Below, piece after piece: positions 1 to 12,000 of a stretch of DNA of 64,000 bases. Position 1 is the stretch's first letter. Each line of letters opens with the position of its first letter. Source of the stretch: Casuarius casuarius (Eukaryota; Chordata; Aves; Casuariiformes; Casuariidae); the NCBI GenBank assembly GCA_003342895.1, contig PTFA01000020.1, positions 4,639,886-4,703,885 of the forward strand, written 5' to 3'. The translations under genes were made by a program, and so were the position numbers. Below the pieces are notes generated by a model. The model saw nothing but the letters and a program-made list of their open reading frames with translations. It was not told where the DNA came from and made no database searches.

Positions 1-780
1 TACCATATAGTTTCAAGGGGTGGAGAAAAAAATCCCGAAGTATTAGAGCTGGTCCCCAGTGAGCCTAGGAAAGTGTGATCCAAGAGCTATCCCCCCAGAT
101 CTCCACCTAGATTAAGAGGAAACGCTGGGCGCGTCTCAGATGGACACTCTTGGTGCCCACCAGGTGCCACNAGCAGCAGTCGGGAGCCCTCAGGAGGACC
201 TTCAGTACCAGGCAGAGCCGCCGCTCGCCACACCACCAAGCCACATGCACGGCAGGCCTGGGAAAGCCTCGCGCTCCCTTTCCACCCCAACCCTGGCAAA
301 GGAAGCATGTCGTATGTGAAGGCAAGTGAACAGCAAAATGGCCTGTGTTCAGGATGCTCTGGCTAAAAACACGAGCAGGAATCCGCAAGGCAGAGCTCCT
401 TCAGGCAGCCAAGGCAAACGTTCAACACGCAGCATGGGGGCCCTCCAATCCTTCTCCTCCTGTAACAGTGCAAGTTATGAAACAGAGCTGTGTGGGAGGA
501 AGCTGCCTACCTCGCTGCATAGCTTCTCCCTGTGCAGGAGCAACCTCTGCAGCCACAGCTCACAGCTCCATCCGTGGCAGTGTGGCAGAAAGCAGAAGCC
601 AAGCGCTGACGCCCGGCAGCAGGGCCCNGCAGGGCATGGTGCTCCCTGCGCCTGCTCTCCGGGCCCTGTCTGGTCCCCAGCAAGAGAGAGCAGGGCGGAC
701 CTGCTGGGTCACCCTGCCTCTCACGGAGCCCTGTTTCACATTTAGCTCTTCAGGTTTTTAAGCATTTTCATCAATTTGCC

Positions 781-800
781 TTTTTTTTTTTTTTTTTTTT
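781..800. repeat. poly-T tract (20 T)
   Basis: An uninterrupted run of 20 T. Read on the minus strand it is a poly-A tail-like tract, but no retrocopy or SINE body is visible on either side, so it is reported only as a homopolymer. Confidence 0.9.
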
Positions 801-1818
801 AATCTCTTGGCCTCTTCATTCAATTCAGATGCATCTTCACTTAATTTTTCCTCTTACTATATTAGCGTTTTCTTCATTGCTGACTTTTGTTTCCTTTTTC
901 ACTGCATTTTATCCATGTACCAATGACGGCTTTTAACCTTTATTAGTTTTTGAATCACTGCTAATATACAGAATTACATTACAGGCACTACAGTAAGAGG
1001 TATGAATTTTTAACATANTTCCGGAACGTGTAAACATCAATGCTCCTCTCACTTTCTGTTGTTCCTGAAATTTACACAGTCGTTTACGTTAGACTCTTCT
1101 TTTCATAGGTCTTTAAGACTGTAAGAGCCTTAACAAAAGCGAGGTCTTGGCATGTTTGCCTCTCCTAAGGCTCAGTCAAACTCCAACCAAAGCCAGTGGG
1201 AATGTGAATGGGCCCTTACTGTAAAGTTAATTATTCAGGTCTGGTAATTCGAAGAAAATAAGAGAAAAAGATTTTCATCAGCAGTATGAAATGAATAATG
1301 CAGAAATAAGAGTAATGTAAATCCAGAACACAGACAAAATACAGCCAATTACACAATGCTTGCTATGGTAGCTTGGATATTAAACAAAAAAACATTCTTT
1401 GCATCCAGGATTTCCCTTCTGTTGGTCTGCCAGCATGTGAACGTGGTGACCTGCATTCAAGGGACACCTTGGGGCTTACCCTGCCTCCACAGGACCTCCT
1501 GGGGGCTCCACTCTGCAACCATCATCTACCCCTAGGCCCACCGTCCACCATCATCTCGCTGACGTCGGTGGAAGCTGACGATGTTAATCTGTCCTGCCCT
1601 CGGGGGAGCCGCTCTNGGAATACAGGAAGGCGGACAGGAAGGGCAGGCTGAGCCGCAGGGAAAGGGGCAGTGATCTGAGCGCTGGCAGAAGTCCCTGGGA
1701 GTCAGGAGTTTTTAGAAGGTGCCTTTCGACACCTTCCAGTGGGAAGGTTACATCAGCCATTTGAATTCATGAGCTCTGACCAGTGCCTAAAAAGCTGACA
1801 GGTAAAACTGAAATAAAA

Positions 1819-1900
1819 CTGAAAATGTAAACATAGGGATTGGATGACTCTTAGGATTTCTGAAAATGTAAACATAGGGATTGGATGACTCCTAGGATTT
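1819..1900 (+). repeat. 41-bp tandem duplication, two copies
   Basis: The unit beginning CTGAAAATGTAAACATAGGG occurs twice in direct succession (1819-1859 and 1860-1900). The copies differ at one site (GACTCTTAGG against GACTCCTAGG). Near-identity in otherwise old, diverged DNA means the duplication is recent or is a variable-number locus. It has no coding content. Confidence 0.95.
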
Positions 1901-4189
1901 CTAATGGGATATACTCATGACTTCAAATCAAGTCATGGTCATCATTATCATCATCTGATGAGTGTGAAATCAGTTGGTGATAATGTGGTTAACAGTGATG
2001 AAAGCCCAGACCCAATGATGTATTTAGACTTCCAGCATCCCATTTTAATCCATCTGCGCATAGTGCTTTAAGTGGAGAAGGCAAAAAAAAGGTGTTGTCA
2101 TACCAGGGCTCCAAGCTCAGCAGCACNGGGATCTACTGCCTGTCAGTACATCCAGGGCCTTTCCCTCGTCTCCCAGCTCAGCTCTCCACAGGAGTGAGGA
2201 GTCAGAAGTAACTGCTTCTGTCAGAGGCCCAGTGCCACCTCACGCTGAGCTCAGAGGCCCCGGGAGCAGGGAGCCAACAGCACCAGCCTCTGCAGGAGGC
2301 AGGCTCTCGCCTCTGTGACGGCACCATCTCCTAGTTCTTGCTGAGCTCTGTACTCAGTAGGAGCNGGGAGTCAAGAGTAGTATCTTGCCTTGTAAGAAGT
2401 TGCTTTTTGCAGAGCAGAGCCTTCTGTACAGGGGCCAAGCTATGCCAGAAGGACTGGCCTGCAANGGTCACCCCATCCTGCTCACTCAGTGACGAGAGGT
2501 CATTGGATCTGTCCAGCACCTTCCACAAGCAGCAAGATCCCAATCCTTCATATTCCCAAACCCCTGAATGCACCAAGAGGGTCTGGCTGTGCAATCTGCA
2601 GATTTTGCCCCCTCTCTGAACAGACTGAATTCATGCAGCTGTGTTCAGAGAGGGACTGAGCCCCTAAGGGCAACGCAGAGCCCATTAGCTTGACCTCAGG
2701 ACCGCACTGAAGAGCNGTCATGGCTCCAAGCACAGGTGCTGCAGGCTTGCTCTTGCCCACCTACAAAGGAAGCTGCAGAGACACCAGTATCCCACTGGCG
2801 CTAAGAGGACTCAGGAGTAGCCCATGATTTCCACATTATACAGCCAGAGTTTAAAAGCTCACACCTTAATTTATTGAGTTGCATGCCCAGCTCTGAATTG
2901 GCATGACCTGTTAACAGCCCATCTTTTAATTTGTACTTTAAGTTACCAGAATAAGCAGAGAGGGAGTCATTAAGTGATTTTTTGTATTAAAAAACAACAA
3001 CAAAACATGCTGGAACATCACATTTCCTATATGCTTCAGCAATTTCACTCTAGGAGACTAATCAATACTCTTCTGTTTGGAGCTAAAGATCCTCATTTGG
3101 TAGGGAAGAATAAGGGATTNACCTTAACAGAAACAATATATACTTTTTTAGAAAGAAGAAAAAAACCTTCCTTTTGTCTAGCTTCTGTTTTCCTGATAAA
3201 AACTAAGCAGAGCAAAGGAAAGGGTTTTTCCTTATAGACAAGACTTCCATGAACAAGCTTGCCCCTTTCAACGCTTGGAAGGAAGAAGTAGAAATGTATG
3301 CTGAGCACACAAGAGAAAACCTACAGGGCAAAAGCATTTTGGAGATGGCCTGGATTTCTCCCCTAACACCCAGCTATGTATCTTCTCTTCTTCCTGAGCA
3401 GCAACAGAGGAACAACTCAAGGAACAGGATGCCACACTAAAACAACAACTGAAGGACACCTCCTTTCTCTTGGCATATGATTCTGGCAGGGGGGGAAACG
3501 AGAACCACTCATCCCCAGTCCTGTCCATGCCCATAACACATGGGCAGTACGATCCTCCTGTCTGCATGTGACAAACATGGACAGCTAGCTCTCAGCTCCC
3601 ACCCTTCCATGCCTCCTCACTTAGGCATAACTGTTTCAGCACNCTAAATGGAAAGGTTTAAGTAAAGATTTTTTCAGTGTACATAATCTGTAATTTCTAG
3701 CAGCCAAAGGAATTTCCCACTGCTCCTAAAACTGAGATTTTTATTTTATACAGAATCTTTTTAAGCTACTGCCTACTTTCAGAATGTCCATACTGTTTTT
3801 GCTAATANAAATTAAGTGAATACACAGAATAATCACGTTTTGTCAAAAGACACACAGATAGCAAGTAAAAAAATAATATACTAATACTCTTGCTAACTGG
3901 CACACATCACACAGTATCACTAAGGACTTCCCAATAAATATGACTTGGCACTAAAACAGTGCATTCTGGCTTTATGACTGTGTAACACATTTTGTTCATT
4001 CTTCATGTGGGCCTTTTCTCCACCTTGCTTTTCCTCCATATCAGGACAACTCTATATAATTTCAATGNGGTCACACCCTTCTTTCACAGAGTAGATAACC
4101 AGACCCTATATAATTCAAAGTGTTTTACTGTGTGACTAACTCTCACAGCACATTTATGGCACANCTAGGGCAGAGGATCTACAGGGATA

Positions 4190-4342
4190 CTCCCTTTTCT
4201 TCCAGATAGGAGAACCAAAGCAGCTGACATAACTTGGCTAAATTAGGCAATACATAAATAGTAGTGTGACTGAGAGAAACTCAACTAGTCAACTCCTGGC
4301 CTTAAGCTCATTCCAATTACACTAGTAATTGCCTCTTCTGTG
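4190..4342 (+). mobile_element. MIR-like SINE relic
   Basis: The order of elements follows a MIR CORE-SINE: a 'GATAGGAGAACCAAAGCAG' stretch (compare the MIR gatgaggaaactgaggcac block), then ACTTGGCTAAATTAGGCAA, then AACTAGTCAACTCCTGGCC, and the tail AATTGCCTCTTCTG. The copy is strongly diverged with small indels. The assignment rests on remembered consensus and needs a repeat-library search. Confidence 0.4.
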
Positions 4343-4352
4343 CACGCACACA

Positions 4353-4356
<4 letters not shown>

Positions 4357-4388
<32 letters not shown>
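4357..4388. repeat. (GA)16 microsatellite
   Basis: Sixteen perfect GA dinucleotides, preceded by a short imperfect CA run at 4344-4354. It lies directly after the MIR-like relic, a common position for microsatellites that grow from a SINE tail. Probably length-variable between individuals. Confidence 0.97.
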
Positions 4389-4392
<4 letters not shown>

Positions 4393-7300
4393 ACTAAAAA
4401 AATCATAAAAATACATTTACAAGACTTTCTGAACCATTTGGTGAAACTGCTGCTTCATGCCACTCACGCTAGTGGTAACAGAATGCAAGCTGAGAAAGAC
4501 TTGCTCCTGGGGTCAAGTGGTTCCNCCAAAACCCACACTTTCCTATCTTTTTCAAACCCTCGGAGGAATGATGGCTCTTATCTCCATGGAAAGAGAATTT
4601 CACAAGGCAGAAGAATAATGGCAAGGTGCTCTATGACTGGCAGAGTGAAATCCAGTGCCACAGACAGTCAGTAAGGCAGCATCAGTAAGTGGTTATCAAG
4701 ACAGTTTCATCACACAGTCCAAGGCCAAGCAAAGCTTTATAAATCAGTATGAAGAGTTTACAACTGACACACCATTGAACAGAGGACACTAAAGACTTCC
4801 CCTGTTCTGAAAAACAGATTTTTGGCACCAGTCTTCCTTAGAATTTGCTTACAAGAGTTAAAGAGTTGAAGCAGAGATAATGAAATAATCCAGTCTCAAA
4901 GTCAAGAAAGCATGAATTAAAATCTGTCTCCTTGACTGAGGGAAATTATCTGTTGCTGATAATACTCCTCAGGTAATAAAAGTGGGGATGTGAATCAGCC
5001 TAAGTACTGCAGGGAAACCAAAACAATAAATTGGGGCCCTAGACATGTGTGACATCTTCTGCCACACGAGAGACAGTTTTGCCCACCTAAGGCTGGGCCT
5101 CCTGGCCAGGATACTGCCCCCATCGATGAGCAGCCAGTGGGAGCTCCGGCGGCGGATGCGGGTTTCCGAGCGAGCCCTGGCTGCGCCAGCACAGGAACTC
5201 TGGCACGCACAGCAGCACCACGCAGACGAAAGGAAGGGCACCTGAAATTAATCTCAAATGGAGCAAAGCAAAGGCTGCTGATGGCAAACAACTGCTAAAA
5301 AAATTAAGCCGAGAAACACAGTATCTTCCTGCAAGCCCTAAATATGATTTTAGTGACACTCAACATCAAAATCAAACAATTCAACAGTCCACATTTTCAT
5401 TTGGGAAAGGCAAGAAAAGCACCTAAATAGCATTTACAACACACATTTTGTTAGCCTAAGTATAGCATTGCTGAGCAGTAATTGAAACTTAAATGCCTAA
5501 AACAATTCATAGTAAGGTATGCAGGAACACCCATATTCTATGCTGCAAAAAAACTGATCTGAACTTCAGTAAAACAAAACAAAACCGTGCCTAGAAGATT
5601 TTTTTCACTAAGAATATGATAATCACAGCATTTTGCTGAAGAGGAAACTACAATCAAATGGAGATAACAGAGGCACACACAGATAAGAAAGCCACGCTGA
5701 CTAGGAACATGGGAACTAGTCATGGGCTCAAAGACTTTACCNTCGTTACTTGTACCACCATTAACTGAAAACTACCCCAGGTACAGAGAAGAGGGGACCT
5801 TCACTTTCCAGCAGAAATACAACTAAGCAAGAGGAACAACCATCCAGGTAACAGTTGCATCCATTTTAGTTATATGGGTAAAAACGTCTATTAAAAGCCA
5901 AAGAGAAAATCACAGAATATTTTTGTACCTATAATTCAAAAAACAGTTCCTCAGCCTCAAACAATATACCAGATTTTTCATGCCCTGTACAATTGGGGGG
6001 GGGGGAGGGGGACAGTTCTCATTTTAATAACCTGGTTCTTGGAAAGACTGACCCTCCAGAGGAGATAATTAGCAGCCAGGACAGTAATTCTCTTCAGCCA
6101 CACAAGTACAGCTGTTAACCCTCTCTCTAAAACTGGGATAAAGCGCGGAGATAAAGCAGCAGCAAGACTGTGGCATGGATCTTGTGTGTGAGAATCCAAC
6201 AGCGCAGCACTTTCACATTATTTATCAAACTTGACTGGTCCTGGGAACCTAGCTGCATCAAGCAAATGATGTGATATAAACGCATTTAAGATGTCATCTG
6301 CATGCACTCTTTTCTTCATTTGGATTTCTTTGTATCAATCAAGAAAAAAAGCCCATAAAATAAAAAGAAAGCTTGTACAATGTTTCAAAGAAGGCATATC
6401 AGGAGTTTTCCTGTATAACAAAGTCCTAGGACAGCGTGGAAGTGAATCACAACAGATATGAAGCTTCACATGCTAATCACTTGAGGCCAAGAAACAGAGC
6501 AATCCCAGTACCAAATCCATGAGAAATCTGAAAGAAAATCTGAAACAGGACTGGGAGGGCAATAAATGACCAAAATTAAAANAAGGATTTACGATGTGAC
6601 AAGAAACAGTAATGTGTTCAAGAGAATTATTGTGAAATGAGTGCCAAATGGAACAATTTAAAGAACAGAGACACATAACAGAAGTGTTACCATTGCACCT
6701 AGGAAGCTGAGATTTATGAGCAGCCTAGACATCAGTAGGAGTATGCTTTGGCTATTATAAATCACTACCTCTTCACAATTAAAAAGCATTCTGGATTTCA
6801 GAGTTATCCGAAACACTCTTAGGGCCAGAGGAAGCTATGCTGATTTACACCTCTGAGGATAAAAGCCTATGATGCTGATGAAGCTGCTGCACTTCATGCC
6901 AGAAAAGCGCACAGTTCAGGGACTTTGGAGGAGCTCTGTTAAGTCTAGGCCAGCTGAGGGACTGCCTCCCCTCCCCTCCCCACTTAGTTTGCAGCTTTGT
7001 GCCCCAGGACGCCCTGAACACTGAGCAGTTCAGTATCTGACAGGAGGCCACACAAACAGGAGGAAGAAACAGTCAGAGTCTTTTTTTTGTACTTCAACAG
7101 ACCCCCGCCCTCCATCAGGGTCCAAAATTTGCCCAGTGAAGTAAACAGAGGCTTCCAGCAAGCTAATTTATTCCCCTTAGACTTGAAAGAAACAACTTCC
7201 AAAACACATCAACAAAAACAGCAGTACCCAATGAAGTATGCTCTCACCTGGATTTAACCAGCACAAGAGGCAAGACATACTCCACAGCACACAGGGTATG

Positions 7301-8454
7301 CCCCCACAGCGCATCGTCCTATCCAAGCTGACACCTTCAACTAGAATCAAACGTACTGACCCATCCTAAGTTATTCAGGCTCTACTAACATTTTGGTCTT
7401 ACTTTTACTGACACAGCTTCTGCATCAGACATCAGCTCTCATCAAGGACTAAAAGGACGTTGGAGCCATTTGTTATTGGGTGGCTGCTTTAGACCCTGGC
7501 ACCTGGTGAAACTTCAGCAACAACAATCTAAACTCATTCTACAGAGACTTTTGTGGTCCATTAATAAGCCTTTTTATTTGGACCCTTTGGGGAGCTAAAC
7601 GTCCCTTCTAGTGTTGTTTTGCTAGCAAAGAGCATCTCTATAAGTTGCTGGATTAAATCCAGAGAAAATGCACAGCAACTGAAAGCCATTACCATCTGGT
7701 GGCTGTTCAACGTCCTATGCAGACGCTAGCCTGCGTCCAGCACTGGGTGAACAGGTGTCCACATAATAACAGCCATCAGTTGTCACTGGTTTGTAATCCC
7801 ATTTGCAGACTCGACACTCGGTCAGAATATTGAAAGCCTGTCATCCCTTTAGCTGATCCCTTGCAGTACACGTGCAAGGAAGCTAACTTACTGCTCCTCT
7901 GCCTCGTGCTGCTCAGCGTCTCAGTGCATTCTGTACCGGGTTTCAGTCTCCAACACGTTTGTTCTTGTTAATTTAAAAGGAACAAACAGCAACAAAAAAA
8001 CCACCCTCAGAAACCGAATGTTGTGCAAACACACAGGGATTGAGACCCCTCTCTCTGCTTTTTAGATTCCAGAAACAAATCAGGACTCCCCACAAAACAG
8101 GGATCCTTTGTGTGAGCAGTAGTGAAACCAGTCACTTATTCCCAGCAGAAAAAGCATTTGCTACCTATAACTTTAGGGAAAAGAGAAATAAAAGACTCCT
8201 TCCCTGGGTTTTGTGACTATTTAAGGAAAATAATCATTTTTTCTGAAAATGGCTGACCCAACAGCAAAGTGTTCTTATTAACCTAAAAAAAAAAAAAGTT
8301 TGATTAACAGCCAGATGTCAAATCAGTTTAAAAAAGAAAAAAAAANCCCACAGAATAAGGCAGGCTGTGGCTTTCACTAGTGTCTGTGAGCTCACATTAA
8401 AGTGGCCAAGTTTACAAGCGTAACAAATTACCAGGACTCAGATGAGCCACAGTA
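4389..8454. other. unique AT-rich non-coding sequence
   Basis: Apart from the coding-like island at 5092-5245, I see no gene or clear repeat. There is an 11-G run at 5995-6005. Short open frames on both strands are AT-rich, do not resemble known proteins and lack paired splice signals. Confidence 0.6.
5092..5245 (+). other. coding-like GC-rich island, candidate exon
   Basis: A sharp GC- and CpG-rich patch in AT-rich DNA. On the plus strand a pyrimidine-rich stretch ends in an AG at 5090-5091, a plausible splice acceptor. The frame that follows is open to a TGA at 5243-5245, with mostly G or C at third codon positions and a charged, helix-prone protein (it includes MSSQWELRRRMRVSERALA). The minus strand is also open with a possible acceptor (ATTAATTTCAG), so strand is not certain. 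I do not recognise the peptide. It may be a terminal exon, a lncRNA exon or a regulatory element. Confidence 0.2.
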
Positions 8455-8880
8455 AGTAATTGTTGGTGCATTCCTAGATCATTACAAATACGAAATAAAG
8501 GCTCATTAATGTAACTTTCCCACCGACATATAAACCAACGCATTGTACCTGGTATTTTCAAAGAGCGTGCATATAGCCATTTACTGTTCAGTCAAGGTCT
8601 GGTAACTTGCAAAGCCATGAATTTCCCTTAGGCACATGACCACCCCCGAGCCGAGTGCTCATAACTAGCCCCATGTTTGCGGGTAAAAGCAGCCTGCATG
8701 TGAAAATCTTGCACTGGCAGCCGCCGCCACGCAGCATGGCATAAGGGCGAGCGCTGCCTGCGCAGCTCTCTGACGCAGCCACCTCTGTTAAGGTCAGTTG
8801 AGTGCCCCCGCTCCAGCTAGCAGAGGCACTCTGAACCTCTGATAGCCAGGCTGATCGGAGCAGTCTTGAACAGAAATGAA
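8455..8880. promoter_or_regulatory. conserved-looking non-coding block, possible enhancer
   Basis: A complex, low-repeat stretch with retained CpGs (for example GCCGCCGCCACGCAGC near 8720) and several AT-rich homeodomain-like sites (CTCATTAATG near 8501). It differs in texture from the decayed DNA around it. It is open on the minus strand across 8588-8884 but encodes nothing recognisable. The call is by texture only; no alignment was possible. Confidence 0.25.
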
Positions 8881-9097
8881 GCACGTGTTGTCTTGTAGAG
8901 GGGGATTCTCCAGCAGTTTGGCAGAGGTGAATGTCCAGTTTCTAACTAACTGGCTCAGTTTGCTCCCTCAAGAGTCTGCAGAAAAAAAGAGCAATGAGGA
9001 AACTACGCTCCACAACCCATATGTTGAGCCCTTAGCTCTTTACAACCAGCAAAATGAAACAGATAACAGAGAGTCTCCTGTGGATTTAAATTATTAA
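8876..9097 (+). other. 73-codon open frame with ATG, unrecognised
   Basis: It starts at an ATG with G at -3 and ends in a TAA. The product is hydrophilic and acidic in its C-terminal half (SAEKKSNEETTLHNPYVEP). Codon use is AT-rich like the surroundings and there is no promoter or splice evidence. Chance is the likeliest explanation, but it abuts the conserved-looking block 8455-8880, so it is recorded. Confidence 0.1.
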
Positions 9098-12000
9098 CCT
9101 GCTCCACAATTAGCAAATTAGGAACATCCCTCCGCTCCTGGCAAGTTTCCAAAGCAGCCGCCTCTGAGCAAAGGATGGGCATCCCAGATTCAAGCTCTTT
9201 TTGGCAAGCAATTCACAGTATCTAAACATTTGCCAGCTACCATGCCAGTAACTTCTCTCTTCCTCCTTTTCTTTTTTTTTTTTAAACTGCCATAAAGGCT
9301 AGCTACTTTTCTTGTTCTATATAAGCTTGACCAATCTTTCCAGGCCCAGAAAAGCATAAGCACAACATACAATGACAAAAGTGAAGCTTTCTAATTTAGA
9401 AAAAAGTACTGCTAACCTTGCCAGAAGGATAAAAAAATGGTTGCATACCAAACGCCAAAAGCAAACTAGTTTCAGAGATGCTTTGCAAAGGCTAGGAAAT
9501 GAGATTCTTAAAGTTAATCTGGAATTACCAAACGTAATAATTCGTTACCATGAAACGTAGATACATGTATCTTAGTACTTGTGCAAACAGATGGGGCATG
9601 TTTTGCCACTCCGTTGCTCCAGGCTTACACCAGCGTTACCTCTTTGCAGCATGAAAGCTAATTACACCAACAGAGAACTACAAAAATGGGTAGAGTCAAG
9701 ATTGTTTTTCATCCCATGTTGTCTGCCTATGTCAATATGCGTCTGTAGGCACACAGACCCATGCAAGTCACACTGCGATAAAACACAAACAGAACAATGA
9801 CGATTTTGTCTCCTTTAACAGAGTCCTGTCTGTTAAATATAACCTTACAGCTTATATTTAAGCTTAAATCCAAACATCTCACATTCATAAAGACATATAC
9901 TTATTTATAGCTACAGCAATAAGGAGGCTGCTGAGAAAAGTAGAGCATCTTCAGAAAAAGTGGGCGGTGATAACGCAAAACAGAATCCGCTCTTCAGCTT
10001 TAGTGGCATCTACTGTCTATGAAAGCTGTGAACTTGAGCCCCCTTTTTCTGCCCACTGTTGTTTATTTGAATCATCTAACATAACCCTATCTTAGGGGTT
10101 TCTTATCTGCGTGCCCTATGCCCTCAATTGCACTTCAGGAGTTTTTCTGCACTTCGGCTAACAAAAAATTGTAGGAGGAGGAATGGAAAGTGACTCCTTC
10201 ACACTTTGTGTTCTTTTACAATCTGAAGAGCAACAAAGCGCAGGCAGTGCTGCACATGAAAATAAGTGACCTTCAAAGTTACCTCGCCCAACACTGAGCA
10301 AAGGCATTTGAACTCTGTATTATTACTGCTGGAAACACTGGGACACTGTCCGAGAGCTGAGGGCGCCTTACAAAACACAGAACTGCCCAGCCTCCTCCAC
10401 TGCTCAGTATCTGCGACAAAAACTTTGCTCTCATTTCATAATTCAGGGGAAGGGAAAGAGTTCACTATTGGAAAAGTCAGTCACTTGAAAGACTAGTGAC
10501 TCAAAGTTTATTACTCACTGAAGTGGAAATAAATGTTTCAAACAGGTCATATGTTGCNGGGCTGTACCCAGAGGGTCTGTGCTGTGTGTACCAGCGCTGC
10601 ACAGCAGTGTCAGAGAGAGACAGGACGTTCTGCCATGGTCTGCCTGCAAGAGGCACACTTGACTGGAACGGTGTATGGCTTGCTGGCAAACACACTGTAG
10701 TTTGTGGCTGGTTCGGCTCCATCTTCAACACTATCTTTTACTTTATCCTGTTCAGGGTCTTCAGGGAAAATTCATGCATTCTGCACTATAAGCAGCTGCT
10801 AAGAGGAATCTAAGAGGTTTGTTATACACAACTGTATGATTTCCACCAGCTGGCAACCCATCACAGGTTGCCATTTAATGTGTAAATCGTGTGTCTGTTG
10901 TGGTCATTTTGCATGTTATATTTCTAATCACACGGACTATTAGAGGATCTTCTCATGTATCCTGAGCCTTCTGTTGTTCTTCTCAGCTCACAGTAACTGC
11001 AAGAAAAATAAAGCTGCATCTGCCTCCTCACAGTGAAGGTGATAGGAAATGCAAAGCAACAAAAGGCTAAACATTGCGGGTGAAGTTGCCTTTCAGTGCA
11101 GTCACCATGAGCCCTGCCACTCTCTTCAATAGGACAAGAATTTCACCTATGCATACATTAATTGGCTTTATCCAGGCACTTGCATCATACCAGTCATACT
11201 GGTTTTGAGTACAGCTTAAAAACTGCAGGCTAATTTCACTATTTAACACTATATTTAAAATGCTCAGTGAATTTTACAAACATGTAACAGGCCTCCTGTA
11301 CCTGCCTTGTGTAGACAGAAACTTTGCAAAGACAGCTTATGGTTGGGCAGGCTGTGCTAACTATTCAGCTGTTAAACAAGAGATCAGCAATTTTTCTTAA
11401 GTTAACCATGGACTTACAGAAAGGTTTGTAAGACATCACTACTTCTGATATGTTCAGTTTATAATTAAATAACTTGTTCATGGCTCACGCAAATCAGTCA
11501 GGCATGAAATGTTTGCTGTGGACAAGATAGATAAAATCATTGCATTCACTCCCACTGCCTGAACTTAGTTGTGCTGTTGGGATTTCACACGTTGAGTCAG
11601 GCAGAGAGCACTCGAGCAAAGGGGTTAAATCTAAGCCAGCCTTTCTGTTCTCGCTCAATGATTCTGGCTTGATTCCAACTGCTGCTACTGTCAGCTCAGC
11701 ACAGACCCAATGTGAAGTTTGCTTTTCTCTGCCTCTTACATCACAGCAACCAACAAGGACTCTGGAGTGCTGGAACCATCTGACAGCTTGGTTCAGGCAA
11801 AAGAGACCCAAGATTGCTGCTCCACTAACACAGTAATGCTAATAGAAGTAAAATTCTGGTTGGGCCATTGAAATGAGTAGCTATAACTTGCTGGATGCAT
11901 GGGGAAAAAGATTTGTTACCCTCTGTTTCACAGAGGGTACTACTAGGTGGTCTCACCTTGGGAGCAGCTGTATTCTTGTCTGGAAACATTGTGTGTTGTA

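Larger units (their letters stand above)
1..4189. other. unique non-coding sequence, GC-rich patches
   Basis: No gene is recognisable. The first 750 bases and 2090-2760 are GC-richer than the rest and are open in several frames on both strands, which is expected of GC-rich DNA and gives no recognisable protein. A run of 20 T lies at 781-800. A short stretch at about 1170-1225 resembles the old sauropsid palindromic repeat with the core 'AAAGCCAGTGGGA'. The block at 1530-1660 holds a CRE-like TGACGTCG. The sequence from 2830 to 4150 is AT-rich with nothing I can name. Several single ambiguous bases occur here. Confidence 0.6.
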
